Shown here one piece after another: positions 1 to 9,300 of a DNA stretch of 64,000 bases. Position numbers and translations under genes: made by a program. The DNA comes from Paracoccus onchidii (GTDB lineage Bacteria; Pseudomonadota; Alphaproteobacteria; Rhodobacterales; Rhodobacteraceae), in the NCBI RefSeq assembly GCF_028294535.1, contig NZ_JAQBIE010000005.1:1-64000 (forward strand), in the 5' to 3' direction. Within the stretch, counting starts at the first letter, position 1, and each line of letters opens with the position of its first letter. The notes below the pieces were generated by a model that was not told the origin of the DNA, did no database searches, and saw only the letters and a list, made by a program, of their open reading frames with translations.

Positions 1-180
1 TTCGCGCGCCGGCGTCAGCCGGCGCATCTCGTCGGGCAATGGCCCAGCATACTGCTTCCAGTTGAAACAGGTCGCCTGACTGAGCCCAGCCTTTCGGCAG
101 ATCTCGACAACCGGCATTCTCTCTTCGCCTTGCCGCAAGAGGAACGATTTCTGCGCATCCGTGAACTTCGATGCGTTCAT
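1..180 (-). mobile_element. IS3-family transposase OrfA-like N-terminus, cut by window edge
   Basis: The reading frame starts at the ATG read from 180 down to 178 and stays open for 60 codons to the window edge. It begins MNASKFTDAQKSFLLRQGEE and continues with a helix-turn-helix pattern (VVEICRKAGLSQATCFNWK), as in OrfA of IS3-family insertion sequences, which binds the element's terminal repeats. After MRRL the text departs from the usual leucine-zipper start, so the copy may be degenerate or simply divergent. The terminal inverted repeat would be expected between 181 and about 260, but I could not define it. A GC hairpin at 273-289 lies between it and the Wzz gene. The fragment marks the left border of the polysaccharide locus. 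Confidence 0.75.
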
Positions 181-293
181 GCGTGTCCGCTCCTTTCCCA
201 GCCAGGAGAATCTACCTGAAAACTCCAGCTCCAAATGAGCCAGTTCTCAGGGGGAAAAGCAGGCTTTGGAGTGGGGAGCCGAGCCCCCCATAG

Positions 294-1517
294 TTATTTC
301 GTTTGGGGCTTTCCGGCGAGTTTGGGAATGGTCGCGACAGGGCGCAGACCCGAGCTGCGCTCCATTTGCCCGGCGGATCTGATCACGGGTTTCAGCATTT
401 CAAGCAACAGGGCCAGCATAAGAGCGAGCGCCATTGACCCCGCCAGTCCGAAAACCATCGTTTTCTTGCGACCCGAGGAAAGCGGATAATCCGGCTGCGT
501 GGCTTGTTCCAGCAGGATGAATTGTTCGCTTTGCTGTTCGGCATCTAGGCGCTGCGCAGTCTCTGCTGCCGCGCGCCGACCGCTCATCTCGGCCTGTTGT
601 TCGCGCAGTTGCAGAAGGCGCCGATCATAGGCTTGCATCTGTGCTTCGGCGTTGACGCTGCGCTGACCCGAGGCGCGGATTTCCGACATCCGTTCACGCA
701 ATTGGTCCTGGCGGGTTGTCATAAGGGTGATCTGGTTGTTGATCTGCGAGGCATTGCGCTGTTCGATCGTGCTTAGTGGGCTGCGGCTCATCAACTCATC
801 ATATTCGCTGCGCGCGCGAAGAAGGTCACCGGCGATTTCCGACAGTTCGGCATCGATGGTGCGCATCTCGGTGGGACGGTTGTCCAATGTCGTGGGCAGC
901 ACATCGAGATTTTCGTTGCGAAAGGCAGCCATCTCGGATTCTACGGCATCGATCTGTTGCGCAATGCGTGATTCTTCGCGGCTATAGAACTCCAGCGTTT
1001 CCTGAACCTGTTCGGTCTGGGTGGTCGAGTTCAGTTCGAGCACCCGTTCTGCCATTTCATTGGCCAGATCCGCAGCCAGTTTGGCCGAGGGCATGGTGGC
1101 AGTGACCCGCAAGACACCGGGCCACTGTTCTGCATTGGCATAATATTGTCCCCCGGTCACGGGATCGATGCGAAAGGAATTTCGCATGATCTGGACCTGC
1201 AGGGCTTCCGACATTGCGGGCGTGTCGGCGAACAGATCGTATTTGTCGATCAACCCGAGAATATTGTCCCGGACCATCAGGCGTGCTTGCACCAGTTGCA
1301 GCCAATAGCCCGCCGCGATGCCGCCGGTGCCACGCGGTGCGTCGGCAAAGCTGCGCGGGGTTTCGATTTGCAGCACCGCCGATGCGGCATAGCTGTGGGG
1401 CTGGCTGACCGCCATGTGATAGCTGAGCGCAGCGCCGGCCAGAACCGTGGTGCCAAGCACCAAGCGCCGCCGCCACAGCATCGAAAGAATATCGCCAATT
1501 GAACCTAGACTACCCAT
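294..1517 (-). CDS. Wzz/GNVR-type polysaccharide chain-length determinant
   Basis: About 407 residues with the layout of a polysaccharide co-polymerase. A membrane segment lies near residues 15-36, a long periplasmic part follows with glutamine- and glutamate-rich coiled-coil stretches, and a second membrane segment lies near 365-388 before a short cytoplasmic tail. Such inner-membrane proteins set glycan chain length together with Wzy and often with a CpsD-like ATPase. The frame opens at 1562, but that would overlap the upstream gene. I chose the ATG at 1517, which starts MGSLGSIGDILSML and has GGAAAAGG in front. It lies 7 bases after the upstream stop, so the two genes are probably one transcript. 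Confidence 0.88.
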   Translation of the reverse strand: MGSLGSIGDILSMLWRRRLVLGTTVLAGAALSYHMAVSQPHSYAASAVLQIETPRSFADAPRGTGGIAAGYWLQLVQARLMVRDNILGLIDKYDLFADTPAMSEALQVQIMRNSFRIDPVTGGQYYANAEQWPGVLRVTATMPSAKLAADLANEMAERVLELNSTTQTEQVQETLEFYSREESRIAQQIDAVESEMAAFRNENLDVLPTTLDNRPTEMRTIDAELSEIAGDLLRARSEYDELMSRSPLSTIEQRNASQINNQITLMTTRQDQLRERMSEIRASGQRSVNAEAQMQAYDRRLLQLREQQAEMSGRRAAAETAQRLDAEQQSEQFILLEQATQPDYPLSSGRKKTMVFGLAGSMALALMLALLLEMLKPVIRSAGQMERSSGLRPVATIPKLAGKPQTK

Positions 1518-1524
1518 GACAGAA

Positions 1525-2397
1525 CTACCTTTTCCTGCGACCGCGGAACCAGCGATCGCCAAAATCTTGCATGATCTCGGCCAGAGACCTGCGGATCTCT
1601 CCGCGATTCAGAACAACGGCAACCAGCTTGCTGCGGCCATTCAGCATTTCTTCCGCGGCGCGCAGTTGCGATGCGGTGTGCATCGTGCCATCGGCCACCA
1701 GCAAGACGCCATCGAGCTGGGGCAGGAACGACAATGTATCGTCATGCCCCAAAAGCGGAGGCAGGTCGTAGATTTCGACAGTGGGTCCGAATTTGCGCCG
1801 CATGTTGCCAAGCGCGACGGTGGTGGAACTTTCCTGCAAAATTTCGGCGCTGCCCTGAGCTACCTGAGAATTCATCAACACCGCAAGGCTTCCCTGATAG
1901 CTGCGCAGCTGATCGCTGGAGGGGTGCTTGCCTGCCAGAAACTCGGTCAGCGGGCCGGGAGGATTGGCGCCGAACATGCGCGCCAGACCGGGTTTGCGCA
2001 GATTCATATCCGCCAGAATCACCCGTGAACTGGGGCGCCGGGCCATTGCGAGCGCAAGATTGGCGGCGATGAAAGATGTTCCCGACCCTTCGGTGGGGGC
2101 GGTGACACCCAGGCGCAGGATGCCGTTTTCTTCCAGGGCGGTTGCAAGCAGGGTGCGCAGCATGTCGAAGCGGCGCGTTATATCGTCATCCTGACTGTCG
2201 GCAAAGAGGTGGTTGCGTTTCATCGAGGCCGCGTCGGCACGCATGGGCTTGATCGATGCCCAATTGCGCGCGTGATCGATACCGGCGGATGACGCATTAC
2301 TTGTGCCGCTGCGGTCCAGCCGCAGCCGTGCTACCTTGGTTGGAGCCTGTTTCGCAGCGGCCGGACTATGCGCCGAATGCGGAGTGTCAGAAGTCAT
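1525..2397 (-). CDS. CpsD/ExoP-type BY-kinase-like ATPase, degenerate Walker A
   Basis: 290 residues. Residues about 95-270 have the fold pattern of the cytoplasmic ATPase that partners Wzz proteins: a P-loop position, an RVILADMNLRKPG stretch matching Walker A', and a later YDLPP matching the D-T/S-P-P of Walker B. The P-loop reads TEGSGTS (about 102-108) where active members have GxGKS/T, so the catalytic lysine is replaced by threonine. In Walker A' the second acidic residue is Asn. The C-terminus (DRWFRGRRKR) has no tyrosine cluster. It is therefore probably a regulatory pseudokinase rather than an active tyrosine kinase. The first 80 residues look disordered, and inner ATGs at codons 52 and 59 are possible starts. 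It is the first gene of the pair with the Wzz protein. Confidence 0.82.
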   Translation of the reverse strand: MTSDTPHSAHSPAAAKQAPTKVARLRLDRSGTSNASSAGIDHARNWASIKPMRADAASMKRNHLFADSQDDDITRRFDMLRTLLATALEENGILRLGVTAPTEGSGTSFIAANLALAMARRPSSRVILADMNLRKPGLARMFGANPPGPLTEFLAGKHPSSDQLRSYQGSLAVLMNSQVAQGSAEILQESSTTVALGNMRRKFGPTVEIYDLPPLLGHDDTLSFLPQLDGVLLVADGTMHTASQLRAAEEMLNGRSKLVAVVLNRGEIRRSLAEIMQDFGDRWFRGRRKR

Positions 2398-2546
2398 AAC
2401 TGGTTACCCGGTCACTATCTTGTCGGAACTATGCAATATATGCAGCATGACTAACAGATGCCGTGACTTAATCAATTTGTACAATAGAACATGTAAAATG
2501 CAGACTATCACGGTGTTAGCCGTCTGTCAGAGGGAATAATCGGATC

Positions 2547-3563
2547 GTGAACACGAATTTACATCCAGCTTCCGGCAAGGCCGTTTCGGGCGCGATAGAT
2601 GCCGTTGCGATCGGTCGCAATGAAGGGCGGCGGCTGACGGATTGCCTTGCGTCCTTGCAGCGGGCCGGCATTCGGCGGATCGTTTATGTCGATAGCGGAT
2701 CGACTGATGGCAGTGTTCTGGCGGCCGAGGCCGCCGGGGCGAGCGTCATTCGACTGGATATGACACAGCCTTTTACGGCGGCACGGGCCCGGAACGCGGG
2801 ACTGGAAATGTTGCTGTCGATGGATGATCCGGCTGAATTCGTTCAGATGATTGACGGCGATTGCGAGCTGCGCAGCAGCTGGCCATCCGAGGGGAAGGCG
2901 TTTCTTGACCGCAATCGCGAGGCGGTGGCCGTATGTGGGCGCCGTCGCGAACGTGCGGCGTCGGCAAGCGTATATAACCGGTTGTGTGACGTTGAATGGG
3001 ACACCCCGGTTGGCAAGGCGCTGGCCTGTGGTGGGGATGCGCTGTTCCGACTGGACGCATTGGCCAAGGCCGGTGGGTATCGCGCCGATCTGATCGCAGG
3101 CGAAGAACCCGAGCTTTGTGTCAGACTGCGGGCAGCGGGCGGGCAGATCTGGCGTCTCGATGCGGAAATGACCTTGCATGATGCGGCGATGACGCGGTTT
3201 TCCCAGTGGTGGCGTCGCAGCCGCCGGGCGGGCTATGCCTTTGCCGAGGGGGCGGCGCTGCATGGGGCTGCGCCGGAACGGCATTGGGTTGCGCAAACCC
3301 GTCGGGCGGTTCTTTGGGGGCTGGCCCTGCCGGCGGCAATCGTGATTCTGGCCGGACTGTTTCCGTCACTTTCGGCAATGATGGCGCTGATATATCCAGC
3401 GCAGATCCTGCGGCTGGCCACACGGCGCGGCCTGTCAAAACGCCTGTCATGGGAAGTCGCGGTGTTTACGGTTCTGGGCAAGTTCCCCGAAGCGATGGGG
3501 GTGCTGTCTTACTGGCGAAATCGCATCGGCGGGCGCGCCGGGCGGCTGATTGAGTACAAGTAA
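2547..3563 (+). CDS. family 2 glycosyltransferase, membrane-associated
   Basis: 338 residues from a GTG start with AGAGGGA about 11 bases upstream. The N-terminal GT-A domain shows VAIGRNEGRRL, YVDSGSTDGS and an acidic MIDGDCE motif that should bind the nucleotide-sugar and metal. The C-terminal third has two hydrophobic stretches (about 255-295), so it probably sits on the inner membrane, as ExoA/ExoO-like transferases do. It is expected to add one sugar to a lipid-linked intermediate; the sugar cannot be read from sequence. It is divergent from the CpsD-like gene, and the 149-base AT-rich gap between them probably carries promoters for both. Confidence 0.88.
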   Translation: MNTNLHPASGKAVSGAIDAVAIGRNEGRRLTDCLASLQRAGIRRIVYVDSGSTDGSVLAAEAAGASVIRLDMTQPFTAARARNAGLEMLLSMDDPAEFVQMIDGDCELRSSWPSEGKAFLDRNREAVAVCGRRRERAASASVYNRLCDVEWDTPVGKALACGGDALFRLDALAKAGGYRADLIAGEEPELCVRLRAAGGQIWRLDAEMTLHDAAMTRFSQWWRRSRRAGYAFAEGAALHGAAPERHWVAQTRRAVLWGLALPAAIVILAGLFPSLSAMMALIYPAQILRLATRRGLSKRLSWEVAVFTVLGKFPEAMGVLSYWRNRIGGRAGRLIEYK

Positions 3564-3566
3564 CCT

Positions 3567-4370
3567 TCAGCGCGCCGATCGCTGCCTTAAGGCGTTCATC
3601 GTTTCAAGAGGGAGGATCGCCGCGCAGCGCGCATAGCGAGGGGCCAGACGCTTGGGCGACGACAGCATGCGCCAGGCCCATTCCATTGCAATCTTGCGCA
3701 CCCATTCCGGCGCGCGCTGCTGGTTTCCGGCCAGAAAATCCAGACCGGCGCCAATCGAGGCGAATCCGATTTCGGGGGCTTCGATCCGCCCGCGTGCGGC
3801 CAGTCGTTCCTGCTTTGGCGCCCCGAGTGCGACAAAGCACAGGCGGGCGCCACTGGCGCGAACCTGTGCCAGCAATTGGGTGCCTGCATCTGAATCGGGG
3901 TCAAAACCCATCGCTGGGGCGATGCAGGCGGTGATGTCGATTCCGGGGGCCTCGGCACCGATGCGGGCCGCTGCCGCTTCGAGCGCGGGCTGCGTGCTGC
4001 CGATCAGGGCGACGGGCACGTTTTCGGCAGCTGCCAGTCGTGCAAGGGGCAGGACCAGATCCGAACCGGGCAGCAGCGACAGATCCTTGCCGGCAAGGCG
4101 CGACAGCCAGATGATCGGGTTGCCATCGGCCACGATCAGATCCTGCGCGGCGTAGGCATGGCGGAACTGGCGGTCCTGGCGGAGCTTGACAAGGTGATCC
4201 AGGTTGATCGTGGCCAGGGCAAAACCCTGGCGGGCGCGAAATCGTCTGGTCAGTTCCGCCATCAGGCTTGGCTGGTCAGGCATATTGACCCGAATAATGT
4301 GATCTTCATAGGAAAATTGCATGCTTCTGGATGCCCTGAAAACTTCACTGTGCGGAAATACCGAACGCAT
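3567..4370 (-). CDS. WecG/TagA/CpsF-family glycosyltransferase
   Basis: 267 residues on the longest frame. It shows the signature layout of this GT26 family: ATINLDHLVKLRQD, then LIVADGNPIIWLSRL with the conserved aspartate, then VALGAPKQE and IGAGLDFLAG near the C-terminal third. Family members transfer a ManNAc-type or related sugar to an undecaprenyl-linked acceptor at the inner face of the membrane. Its stop lies 3 bases from that of the convergent GT2 gene. The start is uncertain: the ATG at 4370 and an inner ATG at 4322 (MQFSYEDHIIR) both lack a strong ribosome site, and the inner one fits the family length better. Confidence 0.88.
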   Translation of the reverse strand: MRSVFPHSEVFRASRSMQFSYEDHIIRVNMPDQPSLMAELTRRFRARQGFALATINLDHLVKLRQDRQFRHAYAAQDLIVADGNPIIWLSRLAGKDLSLLPGSDLVLPLARLAAAENVPVALIGSTQPALEAAAARIGAEAPGIDITACIAPAMGFDPDSDAGTQLLAQVRASGARLCFVALGAPKQERLAARGRIEAPEIGFASIGAGLDFLAGNQQRAPEWVRKIAMEWAWRMLSSPKRLAPRYARCAAILPLETMNALRQRSAR

Positions 4371-4487
4371 TCGTTACAATGTCTGGCACTTTCAACGCGT
4401 CGGGACAAGCGGTGACAGTTTGTCAAAACCCGTAATTGTGCTAGTGACATAGAGGTTACCAGTTTTCGTTCCCTGCGATTTTTCAAG

Positions 4488-5939
4488 ATGCCCAACAGTC
4501 TCGCCTTTCTCATGATTACCAGCTGGCCATTGGTCACGCTGATCATGTATTTGCGAATGCCACCAAGAACCGCGGTGATCTGGTCGATACTTGCGGGATA
4601 CCTGCTGCTTCCCGCGGGGATGGTCCTGGATCTTCCGGGGTTGCCCGGACTCAGCAAACACAGCATTCCGGCGTTGTTCGGTTATCTTTACGTGACCTTG
4701 CTGCTGGGGCGGCGGGTGCGCATCATGCCCGAAAGCAAGGCGGGACGGATTCTGGTGGTGATGCTGTTGCTGTCGCCTTTCCTGACAGTGCTGACCAATG
4801 GCGATCCGATCTTCATCAACAGCTCGAAGGTGCTTCCCGGGCTGCGTCCCTATGACGGGGCCTCGATGCTGGTGGGGCAGGTCGGGTTTCTTCTGATCTG
4901 GGCGCTTGGCCGGGAATTTCTGCGCGATGGGGCGGCGGTTCGGCAACTGATTTCGGCGCTGGTGATTGCATGGCTCTGGTATTCCCTGCCCATGTTGTAC
5001 GAGGTGCGGATGTCGCCGCAGCTGCACATCATGATCTATGGCTTCTTCCAGCATGATTTTGCGCAAATGATGCGGCAGGGCGGGTTCCGCCCGATCGTGT
5101 TCCTCGAGCACGGGTTGTGGATCGCGATGCTGACCTCGATGTCGGCATTGCTTTGCGTGGTGCTGGGGCGTGAAGCGGGTCCCGGCCTTTCCCGCAGGTA
5201 CTACATGGCCGCCGCCTATCTGGTTGTGGTGCTTGTGCTTTGCAAAAGCGTGGCGGCCTTGCTGTATGTTCTGCTGTTGATGCCGGCGATGATCTTCCTC
5301 AGTGGCAGGCGGCTTGGTCAGATTGCCATGTTCATGGGGGTGCTGATCCTAAGCTATCCGATCGTGCGGACGCTGGACATCGTTCCGACCGAGGCGCTGA
5401 TCGAAATGGCGGGCCGCGTTTCGGAAGAGCGTGCCCAGTCGCTGAAATTCAGGTTCGACAACGAGGATGCGTTGCTGGCGCACGCGATGGAACGTCCGCT
5501 GGCCGGGTGGGGCGGCTGGGAAAGAAGCTCGATCCATGATGTGACCACCGGCGAAACGGTTTCCACCACCGACGGTCTCTGGGTGATCGCAATGGGCTAT
5601 AGCGGGTTCATCGGATTCATCGCCCAGTTTGGATTGCTTTGCCTGCCCATATTCCTGCTGTCTGGGGCCTATCGCACGGCGGGGCGCGAGATCAGCGTTC
5701 TGATGGGGGGAACAGCGGTGGTCCTGGCGGTGAACCTGATCGATCTGCTGCCGAATGCCACGATTTCGCCAATAACATGGCTGATCACCGGGGGCATGCT
5801 GGGATATCTGGAACAGCTGCGACACGGCGTTCCCGAGGGGGAGGGCGCGCCGCAGCCAGCCCCGGCAGCGCCGCGCGGTCCAAGGCCCTATGCCGGATTG
5901 GTCGGACAGGGCCGTATCGGGCCGCGCAGTCTGCTTTAG
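4488..5939 (+). CDS. Wzy-like O-antigen polymerase/ligase membrane protein
   Basis: 483 residues, nearly all hydrophobic, with roughly ten to eleven predicted membrane helices. A longer polar loop around residues 280-365 includes AHAMERPLAGWGGWERSS, where WaaL/Wzy proteins carry their large periplasmic loop. The tail from about 455 is proline- and arginine-rich and cytoplasmic. In this setting, with Wzz and Wzx genes on the same locus, polymerisation of lipid-linked repeat units is the likeliest role; a ligase role cannot be excluded because sequence alone separates the two poorly. It is divergent from the WecG-type gene across a 117-base gap. Confidence 0.78.
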   Translation: MPNSLAFLMITSWPLVTLIMYLRMPPRTAVIWSILAGYLLLPAGMVLDLPGLPGLSKHSIPALFGYLYVTLLLGRRVRIMPESKAGRILVVMLLLSPFLTVLTNGDPIFINSSKVLPGLRPYDGASMLVGQVGFLLIWALGREFLRDGAAVRQLISALVIAWLWYSLPMLYEVRMSPQLHIMIYGFFQHDFAQMMRQGGFRPIVFLEHGLWIAMLTSMSALLCVVLGREAGPGLSRRYYMAAAYLVVVLVLCKSVAALLYVLLLMPAMIFLSGRRLGQIAMFMGVLILSYPIVRTLDIVPTEALIEMAGRVSEERAQSLKFRFDNEDALLAHAMERPLAGWGGWERSSIHDVTTGETVSTTDGLWVIAMGYSGFIGFIAQFGLLCLPIFLLSGAYRTAGREISVLMGGTAVVLAVNLIDLLPNATISPITWLITGGMLGYLEQLRHGVPEGEGAPQPAPAAPRGPRPYAGLVGQGRIGPRSLL

Positions 5940-6311
5940 GATCGGGATGGTTGATGACGAAAGAAAAATGATTGGTTTCGTTCGGTATGGCTGTGGTTCC
6001 ATGGTACATTCGATGCCGATGCTCAGGGACGAATGATCGCAACCTGTCCAAAGCGTCAGGTTCAAACCGCGGGCCGGGCGAATTAGCTGTTATGTCTGTG
6101 TATGAAGGTTGAATTGGTAAATGGAAATCGCGTTGCATGTGGCTTGGGCCGCGCACCGTCGGCATTCTTTGGAATGGTTGCAATTTCAGGCAGATCCCGC
6201 TGGCGCCAACAAGAATGGGCTGGCTAGATTGCCGGGGTCGAATCGTTCGTCGGCCATGATGAATGCGGAACGTCCGAATGCGGGACAGGGCAATGCGATA
6301 CGGGTGGCGCT
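5940..6311. other. intergenic region ahead of the PKS operon
   Basis: 372 bases between the Wzy-like gene and the PKS start. It has no RNA gene or strong terminator that I can see. The left half, with patches such as TATGTCTGTGTATGAAGG, is the likely site of the promoter for the biosynthetic operon; no convincing -35/-10 pair could be fixed. The right half carries the weak 64-codon frame listed next. Confidence 0.5.
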
Positions 6312-6315
6312 ATGA
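6121..6315 (+). CDS. possible 64-residue upstream ORF coupled to the PKS gene
   Basis: An ATG frame of 64 codons whose TGA stop overlaps the PKS ATG as ATGA, the same join used at several points further down the operon. GAAGG lies about 12 bases in front of its start. The peptide (MEIALHVAWAAHRR...) matches nothing I recognise and has a random-looking composition. The PKS start has only GGGTGG as its own ribosome site, so coupling from this frame is plausible. It may also be chance. Confidence 0.25.
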   Translation: MEIALHVAWAAHRRHSLEWLQFQADPAGANKNGLARLPGSNRSSAMMNAERPNAGQGNAIRVAL

Positions 6316-9300
6316 CAAAACACGATAATCCGGTGCAGGGTCTCGAAGGGGCAATCGCCATCACCGGCATGTCGGCGCATCTGCCGGGGGCGGCGGATAT
6401 CGGTCAGTATTGGACAAATCTGCGCGACGGAATCGAATCCATTCGGCAAATGTCGGTCGAGGACCTGATTGCCAATGGCGAAAGCCCTGCGCGCATCCGC
6501 CAGAAGAACTATGTTCCCGCAGCTTCGGTTCTGGATGGTTTCGAACGTTTTGACGCGGATTTTTTCGGGCTGTCACCCAAGGAAGCCGCAATCATGGATC
6601 CACAGCATCGCCAGTTCCTGGAATGCGCGTGGGAGGCTTTTGAAAACAGTGGGCACACGCCCGAAGGGTTCGACGGCCCGATCGGGGTTTTCGCTGGCTG
6701 TGGTATGGGCAGCTACTTTTATTTCAATATCTGTTCGAACGCGGATCTGGTGAAGAACACGGGCATGTTCCTGTTGCGCCATACCGGCAATGACAAGGAT
6801 TTCCTGTCAACGCGTGTCAGCCATATTTTTGATCTCAAGGGCCCAAGCCTGTCGATCCAGACGGCCTGCTCGACGTCGTTGGTGGCGGTTCATCAGGCCG
6901 CGCAATCGCTGTTGAATGGCGAATGTGACATGGCTTTGGCGGGGGGCGTCACGATCGAGCTGCCCCATGGGCGCGGATATCTGTTCGAGGATGGCGAAAT
7001 CCTGTCCCCTGACGGGCATTGCCATGCCTTTGACCATCGCGCGCAGGGTACCGTTTTCGGGTCCGGAGCGGGGTGCGTGGTGCTGCGCCGGCTGGAAGAT
7101 GCCATCGCCGACGGGGATCATATCTGGGCGGTCGTGCGTGGAACCGCGGTCAACAACGATGGATCTGCCAAGGCCGGTTATCTTGCGCCCTCGGTCGAGG
7201 GGCAGTCACGTGCGATTGCCGAGGCACAGGCTGTCGCGGGGGTGAATGCCGACACGATCGGATATGTGGAATGCCATGGCACCGGCACCTATCTGGGGGA
7301 TCCGATCGAGGTTGCGGCACTGACCCAGGCATTCGAACAGACCACGCAGGCGCGCGGCTATTGCGGGATCGGCAGCGTCAAGACGAATATCGGACATACC
7401 GACACCGCGGCGGGGGTTGCCAGCCTGATCAAGGTCAGCATGGCCTTGCATCACGGCCAGATCCCGCCATCGCTGGGATATGAAGCCCCCAATCCGGCAA
7501 TCGATTTCGAACATTCGCCATTCCTGGTCAATTCAACGCTGCGGGATTTCCCGCGCCTGAATGGCGCGCCGCGTCGCGCGGGTGTGAACAGCCTGGGCGT
7601 TGGCGGCACCAACGCCCACGCCGTGATCGAAGAAGCTCCGAAACAGGCGGCATCGGAAGAAAGCGATTGGCCGTTTCAGTTGCTGGTCCTGTCTGCGCGC
7701 AGCAAGAAGGCACTGGATCAGGCGGCGGGAAATCTTGCTGCACATCTTCGTGCCCATCCGGAACAGCCACTTGCAGATGTGGCCTGGACGCTGAAACAGG
7801 GCCGTCGTGCCTTTGAACATCGGCGTATCCTGGTGGCCAATGACCATTCCGAGGCCGCCGCCAAGTTGGAGGAATCGGACCCGCGCAAGGTTTTCACCCA
7901 TCAGGAACTACCTGAACCGCCGGAAACGGTATTCATGTTTCCTGGCGGGGGTGCCCAATTCGCAGGCATGGCACGCGACCTCTATGAAACCGAACCGGTG
8001 TTTCAGGAATGGATGGATCGCGGTCTGGACCATCTGGCGCCATCGCTGGATTACGATTTGCGTGCGGTCTGGTTGCCCGGGGAAGCAGACTATGCCGATG
8101 CTGTCGAGCGGCTGAAGAAACCTTCGGTCCAGTTGCCGCTCATCATGATCACCGAATATGCGCTGGCGCAATTGTGGATCAGCTGGGGTGTTCAGCCTTC
8201 GGCTCTGATCGGTCATTCGATGGGGGAAAATACCGCGGCCTGTCTGGCTGGGGTGATGTCATTTGAAGATTGTATCGGCCTGGTGCATCTGCGTGGCCAG
8301 CTGTTCGACACGATTGCCCCCGGCGGGATGCTGTCCGTGCCGTTGTCGCGCGACGCCCTGCAGCCCTATTGGGCCGATGATCTGGACATGGCGTCGATCA
8401 ATGCGCCTGACCTATGTGTTGTCTCTGGCCCTCAGGCGGCGCTGGAAGCGTTGGAAAAGCGCCTGGCGGGTGACGACATCGAAGCGCAGCGCATTCAGAT
8501 CGACATCGCCGCACATAGCCGAATGCTGGAGCCGATCCTGACGCGGTTTGGTGATTACCTGCGGTCCATTCCGCTTCATGCGCCCCGATTGCCGGTGATT
8601 TCCAACCATAGCGGCGAGCCCCTGACCGCGGCCGAGGCGACCAGCCCCGATTATTGGGTCGCGCATCTGCGCAACACCGTCAATTTCGCCGACGGTATTG
8701 CCTGGCTGATGCAGAAACAGAACCGGGTTTACCTGGAGGTAGGGCCAGGCCGGGCGTTGTCGTCCTTGGCTCAGGCGAATGGAATGGCGTCCAATCAGGT
8801 GATCCCCTCATTGCGCCATCCCGATCAGCAGGTGCCCGATGATGAATGGTTCATCTCGACCCTGGGCCGGCTTTGGGCCGTTGGGGTTCCAGTCGACTGG
8901 GCGCCGATCTGGGGCGAGGCGCGGCGCAATCGCGTGCCGTTGCCAACCTATCCTTTCCAGCGCAGTAGCTATTTCATCGAACCCGGGCAGACCGCGGCCC
9001 CTGTCGAAGAAGAATGGCTGGAGCGCAGCGATGATATCGCCGAATGGGGTTGGCAGCCGCATTGGCGCCCGCGCGCTGCCGAAACCGAGATCGAGGCCGA
9101 GGATCTGGCCGCAAGTGATCCTCAGACCTGGTTGGTCTTTGCAGATGAGGTCGGATTGGCCGATCGCGCAATCACTCGGTTGCGTGATGCGGGGCACAGG
9201 GTCATCGAACTGCGTGCGGGCGATCTGTATGCGCAGACGGAAGAGGACCGTTTCACCCTGTCGCCTGAGCGTGGGCGCGAAGATTATGACCGGCTGATTC

